Assembly: GCF_030532715.1 (NCBI RefSeq)
Contig: NZ_JAUNKO010000008.1
Span: 1-64,000, forward strand
Origin: Corynebacterium sp.
Lineage (GTDB): Bacteria; Actinomycetota; Actinomycetes; Mycobacteriales; Mycobacteriaceae
Reading direction: 5' to 3'
Length of the DNA: 64,000 nt
The position numbers and the translations under genes were made by a program. The notes beneath the pieces are model-generated. The model searched no databases, was not told the DNA's origin, and worked only from the letters and a program-made list of their open reading frames with translations. Each line of letters begins with the position of its first letter. Positions within the stretch are counted from its first letter, which is position 1. This document shows positions 14,376-24,578 of this stretch, in pieces.

Positions 14376-16868
14376 CTAGCGCATGTCTGCACCGCAATGC
14401 TGCTTGGCGGCTTCGGCCGCAGCGAGACGCGCGGTGTTGCACTCCTCGTCGGTAAGTGTGCGGTCGGGGGCACGGAAGCGCAGCGAAAACGCGAGGGACT
14501 TCTTGCCCTCACCCAACGATTCGGAACGGTACACATCAAACAGGTGTACGCCTTCGAGCAACTCGCCTGCGCCCCGTTCAACCGCAAGGCGTACGGATTC
14601 CGCGGGGACGGATTCGTCGACCACCAACGCCAGGTCCTGCAGGAGTGCGGGGAATGCAGACAACACCGGCGCGGGCAGGCTGGGCGCCACCGGCAACGAG
14701 GACACATTCAGTTCCATCGCACAGGTGCGCGCCGGAAGTCCGGCCCGCTCCAGCACCTGCGGATGCAACTCACCGGCGTAGCCCACCAGTGTCTCCCCCA
14801 CATACAATGCGGCGCACCGGCCAGGATGCCACGGCAACTGCTCCGCATTTTCCACCCGCAGCGAGACATCCGCGGCGCGGGCAACCATGCGCGCAGATTC
14901 AATGGCATCCGCGTAGGTATAGGCACGCCCCTGGCCCCACGGACCCTCCAACTCCCAATTCCCGCTGCCCACGGTAGCCACGTGAAGTGGTTGCAGCGGC
15001 AGGGAGTCCAACAGTGCGGACACTTCGTCATCGGCGGGACGCGCAGACACATCAGGCATTGGGGAAATCCCGTCGCCGCGGGCGATACTCACCTGCTGTA
15101 CGCCGAAAAGGTGTACGTCTTTATTGCCGCGCGCCACATTGCGCTTCAATGCATCCAACATGCTGGGCAGCAGCGTGGTACCCAACATCGCCCGGTCAGA
15201 CTCCAGCGGGTTTTGCACGGTGACAACGCGGCGACGTTCATCGTCCGCATCCAAGCCCCACACGTCGAACACATCATTGGCAATAAACGGAGTGGGCAAA
15301 ATTTCCGCATACCCGCCATAGGCGAGTGCGTGACCGATGGCACGGCGTCGTAATTGCGTGTTGGACAGGCCACGACCAGCGGGCGCGGTGGGAACAATGG
15401 AGGGAATATCCTCGAGCCCCTCCAAACGCAGCACTTCCTCGACAAGGTCAGCGGTCATGGTGAGGTCACTACGCCACGTCGGGGGCGTAACCTCCAGCTT
15501 GCAGCCACAAGCGAGCACATCAACGGCACACCCAACCTCCTCCAGGCGAGCAATCACGGTTTCGCGCGAGTACTCGACGCCGGCGATGTCGCCGGGGTGG
15601 GAGGCGGACATGGTGATCACGGGCATCGACGCAACCTCCCCAACAAGCGTGCGTTCCGGAGCAATCGTGCCGCCGCCGTAGGTGGCAAGGAGGTGACAGG
15701 CCAAATCGAGAGACGCCTCAATCACCGCGGGGTCAACACCACGTTCGAAACGACGGGAGGCTTCGGAACTCAACTTGTGGCGCCGCGAAGTCCGTGCCAC
15801 GGTGATCGGATCCCAATTCGCCGCCTCAAACAACACGTTGACGGTGGTGTCCGCGATTTCGGAGGTGGAGCCGCCCATGACACCGGCCAGCGATTGGATA
15901 CCGTTGGCGTCGCAAATCACCACGTCGCCCTCGTCGAGCACGCGGGTGACGTCGTCGAGGGTAACGAGCGTTTCGCCGAGGTTTGCGTTGCGCACCACGA
16001 GGCCGCCGCTAATGCGATCGGCATCGAATGCGTGCATCGGCTGCCCCAAAAGCAGCATCACATAGTTCGTGATATCGGTGGGCAGGTTGACGGGGCGCTG
16101 GCCGCACAACATGAGCTCGCGCTGCATCCAAAACGGGGTTTCCGCCTGCGGGTCCACGCCGGTGACGCTGCGCAGCCCGAAGCGTCGCGCCTTCGTCTCC
16201 GCGCCAAGGTCCACGGGCAACACGTCCGCCTGCGTGGTGGGGACGTCGAGCTGTTGCGCGGCGGGGTCCACGAACTTGAGTTCAAATGCAGACGCCAACT
16301 CGCGCGCCAAACCACGAGCGGAAAGCGCATATCCGCGATCCGGCGTGATATTCACCTCGAACACAGTGTCATCGAGGCCGAGGATCGGGCGGGCGTCGGC
16401 GCCTGGCTCCCCCACGGCTGGGTCCAAGGTAATAATGCCGGCGTTTTGCTTTTCCGCCAAGCCCAACTCGGCGGCGGAACAAATCATCCCGGCAGACATC
16501 CTGCCGTATGTTTCGCGCGCGGAGATAGCGAAATTGCCCGGCAGTACCGCACCCGGCAAGCACACCACCACTGTGGAACCGACGGTGAAATTCCGTGCGC
16601 CGCAGATAATGGACTGCAATTCGCCGGTACCGTTTGCGTCGCCGACGTCGACCATGCAATGGCGGATCGGCTTTTTAAACTCGGTGAGCTCTTCGATGGA
16701 TTCCACACGGCCGAGCACCAGCGGGCCGGTCGTTGCGGGGATTGGTGCGTAGCCCTCAGTTTCAAAACCAACGCGGATGAACCCAGCGTCGAATTCTTCT
16801 GGGGTAACGGACCAGCCGGGGTTTGCCTGCTGCAGCAACCCCGTCAACCAGCTTTGAGCGATGAACAT
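14376..16868 (-). CDS. pheT: Phenylalanyl-tRNA synthetase beta subunit
   Basis: 830-residue beta chain of the alpha2beta2 PheRS. The domains are in normal order: an N-terminal tRNA-binding (EMAP-like) domain at about 40-150 (VGDANGTGELQSIICGARNF), the B3/B4 editing region, B5, the core class II-like fold, and a C-terminal ferredoxin-like anticodon-binding domain (FPALLQDLALVVDESVPAE). It follows pheS by 32 bp and clearly shares its transcript. It ends 27 bp from the convergent protease gene, with no obvious terminator hairpin between them. Confidence 0.97.
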   Translation of the reverse strand: MFIAQSWLTGLLQQANPGWSVTPEEFDAGFIRVGFETEGYAPIPATTGPLVLGRVESIEELTEFKKPIRHCMVDVGDANGTGELQSIICGARNFTVGSTVVVCLPGAVLPGNFAISARETYGRMSAGMICSAAELGLAEKQNAGIITLDPAVGEPGADARPILGLDDTVFEVNITPDRGYALSARGLARELASAFELKFVDPAAQQLDVPTTQADVLPVDLGAETKARRFGLRSVTGVDPQAETPFWMQRELMLCGQRPVNLPTDITNYVMLLLGQPMHAFDADRISGGLVVRNANLGETLVTLDDVTRVLDEGDVVICDANGIQSLAGVMGGSTSEIADTTVNVLFEAANWDPITVARTSRRHKLSSEASRRFERGVDPAVIEASLDLACHLLATYGGGTIAPERTLVGEVASMPVITMSASHPGDIAGVEYSRETVIARLEEVGCAVDVLACGCKLEVTPPTWRSDLTMTADLVEEVLRLEGLEDIPSIVPTAPAGRGLSNTQLRRRAIGHALAYGGYAEILPTPFIANDVFDVWGLDADDERRRVVTVQNPLESDRAMLGTTLLPSMLDALKRNVARGNKDVHLFGVQQVSIARGDGISPMPDVSARPADDEVSALLDSLPLQPLHVATVGSGNWELEGPWGQGRAYTYADAIESARMVARAADVSLRVENAEQLPWHPGRCAALYVGETLVGYAGELHPQVLERAGLPARTCAMELNVSSLPVAPSLPAPVLSAFPALLQDLALVVDESVPAESVRLAVERGAGELLEGVHLFDVYRSESLGEGKKSLAFSLRFRAPDRTLTDEECNTARLAAAEAAKQHCGADMR

Positions 16869-16900
16869 GTTGGAGTACTCCTGATGTGAACGGGGTGGAT

Positions 16901-17977
<1,077 letters not shown>

Positions 17978-17989
17978 CTAACCGCACTA

Positions 17990-18820
17990 TCATAGCCGAG
18001 ACGTGCCAAGCTGCGAATATAGGGCCTTCGCAGACTCGTAGAGGCATATCGACGCCGCGGTAGCAAGGTTCAACGATTCGGCGCGGCCACGGATGGGAAT
18101 GCGCACCCGATGGTCCGCAGCATCAAGCAACTCTTGGTCCAGTCCATGCGCCTCATTGCCAAACAGCCAAGCAGTTGGCTGGGTAAGCAACTCGGCGGCG
18201 TGGTCAAGGTCCACTTCCCCATCAGCCGTGGTAGCAAGAATTTGCAGCCCGCCCCCGCGCAGCTTGTCCACCAACGCCGAGGCGTCAACCGCCCGCGCAA
18301 CGGGGATGTGGAACAGTGAGCCAGCGGACGAGCGCACCGCTTTCGGGCCCTGCGGGTCCACGCTGTCACCCGCAAACACCACCGCATCCGCGCCGACTGC
18401 GTCGCTCACCCGAATGAGCGTGCCCGCGTTGCCAGGATCGTTGGTGGCAACAGGGACGGTAACCAACCGTGGTTTCGCTTTTAGTACTTGGGTCGTTTGC
18501 CACAGCACGGGCGAACATACGGCAAAAATGCCTGGGGTGGTGACGGTGTCAGCGAGTGCGCGGGCCGCGGTGTCGGTAATCGGGTGCACGTAGCAATTCA
18601 TATGCCGCGCCGCCCGCAGCAGTTCACTATAACGATCAGCTGCCTTCTCGGTGACGTACACGTCAATGGCAGCCCCCGTCGCGATCGCAGAATCGACCGC
18701 GTTTTCCCCCTCGGCGAGGAATCGATTCGCTTTCCTTCGCCCGGCCGTGCGATGCAGTTTCGCCGCTTGAACGATGCGTCCGGTACGTTCCGTAAATGCT
18801 GAATCAAAATCCAAGTGCAT
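17990..18820 (-). CDS. SpoU/TrmH-family RNA 2'-O-methyltransferase
   Basis: SAM-dependent methyltransferase of the SPOUT knot fold. The three family motifs are clear: NDPGNAGTLIR (motif 1), WLFGNEAHGL (motif 2) and ESLNLATAASICLYE (motif 3). The N-terminal substrate-binding domain contains RFLAEGENAV. The Met at 18820 (276 residues) follows TAGCCT by 7 nt, so the mRNA is probably leaderless; the frame continues upstream without family-like sequence. The target is likely 23S rRNA from the similarity to RlmB/TsnR, but tRNA cannot be excluded. The position just before pheS is conserved in corynebacteria. Confidence 0.88.
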   Translation of the reverse strand: MHLDFDSAFTERTGRIVQAAKLHRTAGRRKANRFLAEGENAVDSAIATGAAIDVYVTEKAADRYSELLRAARHMNCYVHPITDTAARALADTVTTPGIFAVCSPVLWQTTQVLKAKPRLVTVPVATNDPGNAGTLIRVSDAVGADAVVFAGDSVDPQGPKAVRSSAGSLFHIPVARAVDASALVDKLRGGGLQILATTADGEVDLDHAAELLTQPTAWLFGNEAHGLDQELLDAADHRVRIPIRGRAESLNLATAASICLYESAKALYSQLGTSRL

Positions 18821-18827
18821 GCGACTA

Positions 18828-18833
18828 AGGCTA
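18828..18833 (-). promoter_or_regulatory. -10 box, leaderless SpoU methyltransferase gene
   Basis: TAGCCT on the minus strand lies 7 nt before the ATG at 18820, and no Shine-Dalgarno is present. Confidence 0.5.
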
Positions 18834-18902
18834 GCAGTATGCACGCGGTTCACGGGCTGGTGCGAACAACCTTATGCCGCACCATCACGCGCCCAAGTCG
18901 CG

Positions 18903-19388
18903 TTACCGGCGCAACGGCACATTGTTCGAATCGCGGTCAAAGGGGCTAATTCCCAGCAGCACCATGATGAACTCAACGAATGCCCAAATGCTCACGATAA
19001 ACAGCGGAATAAAACCAATCAATATAAATGAGGTAATACTGCCACCCAAGAACAGTCCCAGCTGTACCATGCCTCGCTGCGTGTTCCCAAGGTAGAAGTT
19101 GTGCAAACCGAAGGTGCCAAAGAAAAACGCCAGTAGCACGGCCACGATCCATTGCTTCTGCGGGGCTCCCACAACCCCGTATCCACCAGCACCATAAGGC
19201 ACCGGCGTGTTCATGAACGCTTGCGGTTGCTGCGGCAGGGGCACATTTGGGATCGCCGAAGCACTCGGGTCAGCGAACCCGGCCGTTGGTTGCGAGAACG
19301 GATCTGCGTACGGGTTCGGTTGTTGCTTCGGGTTGTTTATCGGCAAGCCATCGCGATCATAGTGGACTTCACCGAAAGGATTTGTCAT
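18903..19388 (-). CDS. TM2 domain membrane protein
   Basis: 161 residues. About 75 N-terminal residues are rich in Pro, Asn and Gln and probably cytosolic. A TM2 domain follows: two transmembrane helices (WIVAVLLAFFFGTFGLHNFYLG and the IGFIPLFIVSIWAFVEFIMVL region) joined by a short turn containing the typical G.HNFYLGN..RG motif. The function of the family is unknown. It lies between a perfect terminator palindrome and the methyltransferase gene, so it has its own promoter. AAGGA occurs just before the ATG, closer than usual. Confidence 0.85.
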   Translation of the reverse strand: MTNPFGEVHYDRDGLPINNPKQQPNPYADPFSQPTAGFADPSASAIPNVPLPQQPQAFMNTPVPYGAGGYGVVGAPQKQWIVAVLLAFFFGTFGLHNFYLGNTQRGMVQLGLFLGGSITSFILIGFIPLFIVSIWAFVEFIMVLLGISPFDRDSNNVPLRR

Positions 19389-19474
19389 TGTTCCTTGTCC
19401 ATCTCCCTATGTTGAAAAGTCTGCTCTAGTCTACAGACGATTGCCCACAAGCGTAGTCTCTCGGATAGCCAAAA

Positions 19475-19500
19475 CCCCCTCGCCGGATCCGGCGAGGGGG
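19475..19500 (-). terminator. Terminator of infC-rpmI-rplT
   Basis: A perfect 26 bp palindrome, CCCCCTCGCCGGA and its complement, is followed on the minus strand by TTTTGG. It lies 30 bp past the rplT stop. Confidence 0.9.
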
Positions 19501-19529
19501 TAAACGAGACACTAGCTCATGTGCTCCAA

Positions 19530-19913
19530 TTAGGCTGCCTTCGGCGCGTTCACATCGGCGGGCAGCGCGGCCTTCGCGGACTCGCAAATTGCGGAGAACG
19601 CGGCAAAATCATTGACGGCCAGCTCGGCCAAGATCTTCCGGTCCACCTCGATGCCGGCGAGACGCAGGCCCTGGATAAGGCGGTTGTAGGTGATGCCGTT
19701 CATGCGGGCAGCAGCGTTGATACGCTGGATCCACAGTTTACGGAACTCGCCCTTACGTGCGCGACGATCGCGGTAAGAGTAAGTCATGGAGTGCAGCCAC
19801 TGTTCCTTGGCCTTACGGTAAAGGCGGGAGCGCTGGCCACGGTAACCCTTGGCGGATTTGAGGATTACGCGACGCTTCTTCTTGGCGTTGACGGACCGCT
19901 TGACACGTGCCAC
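19530..19913 (-). CDS. rplT: 50S ribosomal protein L20
   Basis: 127 residues, the standard length. The basic start [19 protein letters not shown] and the motif [26 protein letters not shown] are diagnostic. L20 binds 23S rRNA early in large-subunit assembly and, in some bacteria, represses its own operon by binding the leader. It is last in infC-rpmI-rplT, 60 bp after rpmI, and followed by a strong terminator. Confidence 0.98.
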   Translation of the reverse strand: MARVKRSVNAKKKRRVILKSAKGYRGQRSRLYRKAKEQWLHSMTYSYRDRRARKGEFRKLWIQRINAAARMNGITYNRLIQGLRLAGIEVDRKILAELAVNDFAAFSAICESAKAALPADVNAPKAA

Positions 19914-19973
19914 GGTGGTACTTCCTTAATACAATCTTCGGGGGTAGAGGGGTTGACGGGCGTGGGCCGTATC

Positions 19974-20168
19974 TTAAGCCTTGCCGAGCAAACGCTTCAC
20001 GCGCTTGACATCGACCTTGTCGACATCGGCAGTGCCCTTCAGGCGACGAGTGCGGGTGGAGGGCTTGCCCTCAAGGAGGTGACGGCGATTAGCCCTCTCG
20101 CGACGGAGTTTGCCGGAGCCGGTGACCTTCACGCGCTTGGCGGTGCCCTTGTGGGTCTTCTGCTTCAT
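19974..20168 (-). CDS. rpmI: 50S ribosomal protein L35
   Basis: 64 residues; MKQKTHKGTAKRVKVTGSGK and the basic RRERANRRHLLEGK are typical of L35. It lies between infC and rplT in the conserved order, 38 bp after infC. Confidence 0.98.
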   Translation of the reverse strand: MKQKTHKGTAKRVKVTGSGKLRRERANRRHLLEGKPSTRTRRLKGTADVDKVDVKRVKRLLGKA

Positions 20169-20206
20169 GAGATGAGTGTCCTTGAAACTTGAAACTTATG
20201 AGGTAT

Positions 20207-20728
20207 TTACTTCTTGCCTTTGCGCAACGGACCAATGACCATCGTCATATTTCGCCCGTCTTGCTTGGCCTTCGTCTCTACGACGCCGAATTCAGCGACG
20301 TCCTGCGCGAGTCGGTCCAGAAGACGGAAACCGAGTTCGGGGCGCGATTGCTCACGGCCACGGAACATAATGGTGACCTTGACCTTGGAGCCCTTCTCCA
20401 GGAACCGGATCACATTACCCTTCTTCGTCTCATAGTCGTGATCGTCGATCTTGGGACGAAGCTTTTGCTCCTTGACCACAGTCTGTTGCTGGTTCTTTCG
20501 AGCCTCGCGCGCTTTCTGCGCGGCCTCATACTTGAACTTTCCGTAATCCATGATCTTGCAGACCGGGGGCTTTGCGTTCGGGGCGACCTCTACGAGGTCG
20601 AGGTCTGCATCGTATGCGAGCTTGCGAGCATCCTCGATACGGACGATGCCAACTTGCTCACCACCCGGGCCAACGAGGCGAACCTCGGGGACACGGATAC
20701 GCTCATTAATGCGAGCTTCAGCGCTGAT
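20207..20728 (-). CDS. infC: Translation initiation factor IF-3 (AUC start codon)
   Basis: IF-3 binds the 30S subunit and checks start-codon/initiator-tRNA pairing. An N-domain ([21 protein letters not shown]) and C-domain ([17 protein letters not shown]) are joined by a Lys/Arg-rich linker. No ATG, GTG or TTG fits the family N-terminus. An ATC codon at 20728 begins [11 protein letters not shown], with a perfect AGGAG 5 nt upstream, giving 173 residues. infC genes are known for rare starts (AUU in E. coli) that let IF-3 repress its own translation. The frame is open further upstream to 20800 but runs through the leader hairpins. Confidence 0.93.
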   Translation of the reverse strand: MSAEARINERIRVPEVRLVGPGGEQVGIVRIEDARKLAYDADLDLVEVAPNAKPPVCKIMDYGKFKYEAAQKAREARKNQQQTVVKEQKLRPKIDDHDYETKKGNVIRFLEKGSKVKVTIMFRGREQSRPELGFRLLDRLAQDVAEFGVVETKAKQDGRNMTMVIGPLRKGKK

Positions 20729-20930
20729 GGGTACTCCTAAGTCGCAGCGAATGGGTAATGTGTATACCGCACCGCAACCGGTTGCCCGCTCCCCCAACAC
20801 ACAACTAAAACCCGTTCACTGCAAGCGAACGGGAGATCTCCGTGGGCATTGCCGCGACACGCGCGGGAAATGCTTGTTGTTACCATGATCCAGTCAGTTT
20901 CCTGACGGCCTCTGGTGGGAGGGACCTCCA
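20729..20930 (-). promoter_or_regulatory. Structured infC leader RNA with terminator-like hairpin
   Basis: Read on the minus strand, in order: GTGGAGG pairing with CTCCCAC (about 20930-20914); GTCAG-GAAA-CTGAC with a GNRA loop (20906-20893); a long stem of GCATT/AATGC enclosing CCGCG/CGCGG (20873-20846); CCCGTTC/GAACGGG (20833-20811) followed by TTTTAG, a classic intrinsic-terminator shape; and the palindrome GCAACCGGTTGC (20785-20774). The terminator lies about 80 nt before the AUC start. This looks like an attenuator controlled by IF-3, L20 or L35, inferred by analogy with known infC/L20 leaders. Confidence 0.65.
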
Positions 20931-21129
20931 CTTGCGGCCTTTGCGCACACACAGGGTTGCGCGTACACAAAGGCGGTAGTGGTGAAAACGTAACACACAT
21001 GAAACTCAAGCACAAAATTAAGGCCCCAACATAGGTAGACACCCTCAATGTTGCGCCCCCAAAAACAACTGCCAGGACACGGATATTCGAACCCACATGG
21101 TGCCTAATAAGAACCTAGAATAGTGACTT

Positions 21130-22974
21130 ATGAAACACTGGGAAGCTGAGCGCACGCCCCCTGCAACGGCGCGGCGTGCGACCATTCCACTGCCAGAATT
21201 CGGGCCGCGAGCAACCCACACGGTTGAGCTTCATCGCGAGCCTGCCATTCTTCTCACGCCCCCGGCACCAATTCCACACCCGGCGCCTTCCGGCACCCTC
21301 GGCCAACCCGATTCCCGCCTCTCGACGCCCTCCCCTGCCGCGCCGCGGCCGCAGTGGAAAGTACCAACAATCCCCTGGTGGGACAAAGAGCAGTTGATTT
21401 TGCGGGCCTTGGCATCGTCGGGCGGACTGTCAATTCTCATCGGCGCAGTGCTGCTGGTGATCCGCTTCCCCGAGCTGTTTTCGTTCACCCCTCCGGTGCG
21501 GGTGATGCTCGCCTCCGTGCTCGGGTTGCTCTTGTTGGCTTTGGCTGTGTGGCTGCGCCGCAAGCAGGCGCATTCGACTGTGGTGGGAGCCCCATTTGTC
21601 GCCTCCGCCGGGATTCTTTCGAGCATGCCGTTGATCTCCACGTTCTATTACACGTGGGTCGCGGAATGGCTGTGTTTGCTCCTACTACTCGTGGTGATCG
21701 CGTGCTATCTTGCCTTATCGCGGCGCTGGAGCGAACAGTATTTCGCGCTACTCGTGGGCTGCATCTTCGCCTTAGCCGCGCTGGTGTTTAACTCTTCCAG
21801 CTCCATTGGGTTCTGGCTCCCGGGCGCACTTGCGGGCATCGGCCTCGTGTTTGTAAGCCGCGGAAACAATTGGCGCACCGCCCAGTGGACCGGCGGACTC
21901 CTCTCCCTGTTCGGAATTTTGTTCGGTGACCGTCTTGCCATGTCGCTTGACGCCGTGCACCCGATGCAATTCGGCAACGGGATCGCGGCGGCAATCGCCT
22001 TGGTGTGCATCACGCACTTAGACCGCGCGATCAGCCGCCCCATCTACGTTATCAATGGGTTGATCGTCGCCTCCGCCATGTTGGCTACCCTTGCCGCCAG
22101 TGCGGCAAACGCCACGCAAAGCTGGATTTGCGTGGCACTGGCCGGCGCGTGGGTCGCGTTCGGGCACCTAAAGGAAAAACTCGCAACATACTATTGCACC
22201 ACCGTGGCGTTAGTGTGGTTGCCGGTGCTGTTTATCGGTGTTGTGCTGAACGCCTCGGAGACGAGCATCATCAAGGGCCACATGGTGCCGTGGGTGTTCC
22301 TGCTGGTATTCGCCGCCGCGATCGCATGGGTTTCCGAACAGCGGGAGCATTGGTCAGTGTGGGCGGCGTGGTCGCTGGTCTCGCTCTACATGGTTTCCCC
22401 CATGCACAGTTCCGTACTGCTGAAACGGCCGTTGTGGCTCACATCAGCGAACTCTGTGACCATTGCAATCCTGCTATTCGTGGTGTTGGCGGTGGGGTTT
22501 ATGCACCGTCGTGCAATCCTGCGATTGCCGAATTGGGCGGCGCTGCTCATCGCACTGTTGGGTTTGCACTATTCCACCCTCGGCGTGGTAACTACGACGA
22601 CCTTTATCGGTGCCGCGATTGGCGGGGACCCGACCATGTGGTTGGGCTACCTGATTGGGCACGCGTTGATCTCCATCAGCTGGATCGCAGCGTCCGGTTG
22701 GATCCTGCTTGGACACACGAAGCTATCCTCCCGCGCCGCCCTTGGTGTGGGCATCACACTATCCATCGCGGGCACCGTTAAACTTGTGTTCTTTGATATG
22801 GCCACCCTCACCGGTGTTCCCCGCATCGCGGCGTTCCTGATCTCCGGCATCGTGCTGTTTATCATCGCAACGCGCCGCGGAAAAATGCTCGACAATGCTC
22901 ACGGCCCGGTTGGCTCCCCCACGCCCCAACCAACCGGTGAACCGCATACTTCAACGCCTCGGGAGCGAACATGA
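21130..22974 (+). CDS. Large polytopic membrane protein (first of a tandem pair)
   Basis: 614 residues. The first 80 or so are hydrophilic and Pro/Ala/Arg-rich. WWDKEQLILRALASSGGLSILIGAVLL then opens a long series of hydrophobic segments, roughly 14-16 transmembrane helices, running nearly to the C-terminus. I cannot place it in a named family with confidence. The layout resembles DUF2157/DUF2339-type membrane proteins. The next gene overlaps by ATGA and shares the same N-terminal pattern (PPWW..E..xIxLLAxxGxxxxIxGAxxLV), so they look like duplicated paralogues. Divergent from the infC leader. Confidence 0.75.
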   Translation: MKHWEAERTPPATARRATIPLPEFGPRATHTVELHREPAILLTPPAPIPHPAPSGTLGQPDSRLSTPSPAAPRPQWKVPTIPWWDKEQLILRALASSGGLSILIGAVLLVIRFPELFSFTPPVRVMLASVLGLLLLALAVWLRRKQAHSTVVGAPFVASAGILSSMPLISTFYYTWVAEWLCLLLLLVVIACYLALSRRWSEQYFALLVGCIFALAALVFNSSSSIGFWLPGALAGIGLVFVSRGNNWRTAQWTGGLLSLFGILFGDRLAMSLDAVHPMQFGNGIAAAIALVCITHLDRAISRPIYVINGLIVASAMLATLAASAANATQSWICVALAGAWVAFGHLKEKLATYYCTTVALVWLPVLFIGVVLNASETSIIKGHMVPWVFLLVFAAAIAWVSEQREHWSVWAAWSLVSLYMVSPMHSSVLLKRPLWLTSANSVTIAILLFVVLAVGFMHRRAILRLPNWAALLIALLGLHYSTLGVVTTTTFIGAAIGGDPTMWLGYLIGHALISISWIAASGWILLGHTKLSSRAALGVGITLSIAGTVKLVFFDMATLTGVPRIAAFLISGIVLFIIATRRGKMLDNAHGPVGSPTPQPTGEPHTSTPRERT

Positions 22975-24578
22975 CTCAGCAACACCCCCACTACGACGCG
23001 AAACCGACCGTGAACGCCGCTGGACGGGGCGTCGATACGCCCGCGCCCGAACCACCCTGGTGGGCGAACGAACGTCGGGTAATCCAGTTGCTGGCAATTT
23101 TCGGCGCGGTGATTACCATCGTGGGCGCTGGCTACCTGGTGTCGCTGGTCGCCGACCTGGACTACATCACTCCGGCAATGCGCGTGGGCGCGGCCGTCCT
23201 GCTCGGCGCGGTGCTGCTCGCGGCGGGGCTGGTACTGCATCGACGAGGGGTGCTGCCGATTGTCAGCAGCGGCATCCTGATAACGTCGGCCGTAACATTC
23301 GCCTTTGTCTTATACGCCGTGATGTTTATCTATCATTGGTCACCGCCGCGGATTACCATGACGGTATTCGCACTGATAGTCGCCGGATTTTTCGCCGTTA
23401 CCCGAATGTGGAACGCCCCGAACACCGCGATTTGGCTGGGATATATTTTTAGCGTCTTTTTCATTCAATACGCGCATTCAACGAGCGAGTTTTTGTTTGT
23501 TCCTGGTGGGATCATTGGCGTGTTTATGTATGCCGCCGGCTTCCGTCATCGCAGCTGGACCAACCCGCGGTACCATGCGTGCGCAATCGTCGGTCTTGGC
23601 CTGCTGGCGGCGGAGCTTCCCACCACCACCAACAATAGTTTTAGTGCGACGTTTATTCTGGTGACTGCCGCAGCGGTGGTGCTCCTCGCGACATGGGATC
23701 ACACCCACACCCCGCGGACGTGGCTGTATTGCTCGGGCGTGTTCCCCGCAGTGATGATTGGGGTGAGCTGGGTTGTCGCCAGGGACCACCTCTGGCTGTT
23801 GTGGGTGAGCTTTGCGCTGTGCGTGGGTTGGGTAGCGCTGACTTACTTCGTCCCAAACCGCCAGCTTCCGCAAACGGCCTACATTCACATCATCGCCTGG
23901 TGCGTTACCGCTACCGCTTTGGTTGCGATTTTCGCCCTGGATACCCAACGCACGGTGGCGACTGTGGTCACCGTCATGGGGTTGGCGTTCACCCTGTATT
24001 GGTTTACCATCCACCGGCTTTCAGAAATCGTGTGGGGTTGGTGGGTTACTGTCGTCCTGATTGTCACGATCCCCATCGCCGCCTCGGCAGCATTGCCGAA
24101 TAACCACTTCTACCCCGCCTGGCAGGAAGCACTCGTTGCCGTAGTAATATTCGGCTACCTGGCCGTCACCGCATGGCGCGCCCGAGCGGTAGCTCAACTA
24201 CCAGTGTGGGTGCGGTACTGCGTGCTGCTGCTGGCGTTGCATCTGCAAGTGCTTGCGGTAGCGGTCTTAGGCAAAACCCTCGCCGGTAGTTATGGTTTCA
24301 ACACCGCACACGCACTCAGCACCATCGCGTGGGTTGCGGTAGGTGCTTGGCTCATTGCGTGGCCGACACGTATTCCGCATCCGTGGAGTATCAAACTCGC
24401 GGCCGTAATGATCGTCGCCGCTGGGGTGAAAATGATCAACGTGGATGGTACCGTCCTGCCACTGCTCCTTTCCTCAGTGGAGTACTTGTGTATAGGCGCG
24501 TTGCTGCTGATAGCGGCCGCGCGGCGCAGTAAACAAGCCCACAAACCTGCAACCGCGCCAAACGGCTCACCCCGCTAA
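22971..24578 (+). CDS. Large polytopic membrane protein (second of a tandem pair)
   Basis: 535 residues. A short polar N-terminus with [21 protein letters not shown] leads into about 14 hydrophobic segments, ending in a polar tail with [10 protein letters not shown]. It begins within the stop of the preceding paralogue (ATGA), so the two are translationally coupled and may form a heteromeric complex. No transporter, transferase or protease motif is visible. Its stop overlaps the convergent uvrA stop by 4 bp. Confidence 0.75.
   Translation: MTQQHPHYDAKPTVNAAGRGVDTPAPEPPWWANERRVIQLLAIFGAVITIVGAGYLVSLVADLDYITPAMRVGAAVLLGAVLLAAGLVLHRRGVLPIVSSGILITSAVTFAFVLYAVMFIYHWSPPRITMTVFALIVAGFFAVTRMWNAPNTAIWLGYIFSVFFIQYAHSTSEFLFVPGGIIGVFMYAAGFRHRSWTNPRYHACAIVGLGLLAAELPTTTNNSFSATFILVTAAAVVLLATWDHTHTPRTWLYCSGVFPAVMIGVSWVVARDHLWLLWVSFALCVGWVALTYFVPNRQLPQTAYIHIIAWCVTATALVAIFALDTQRTVATVVTVMGLAFTLYWFTIHRLSEIVWGWWVTVVLIVTIPIAASAALPNNHFYPAWQEALVAVVIFGYLAVTAWRARAVAQLPVWVRYCVLLLALHLQVLAVAVLGKTLAGSYGFNTAHALSTIAWVAVGAWLIAWPTRIPHPWSIKLAAVMIVAAGVKMINVDGTVLPLLLSSVEYLCIGALLLIAAARRSKQAHKPATAPNGSPR

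Noticed and set aside
15354..16889. 511-codon open frame on the plus strand
   Set aside because: Shadow of pheT; His/Gly/Arg-rich nonsense with no motifs.
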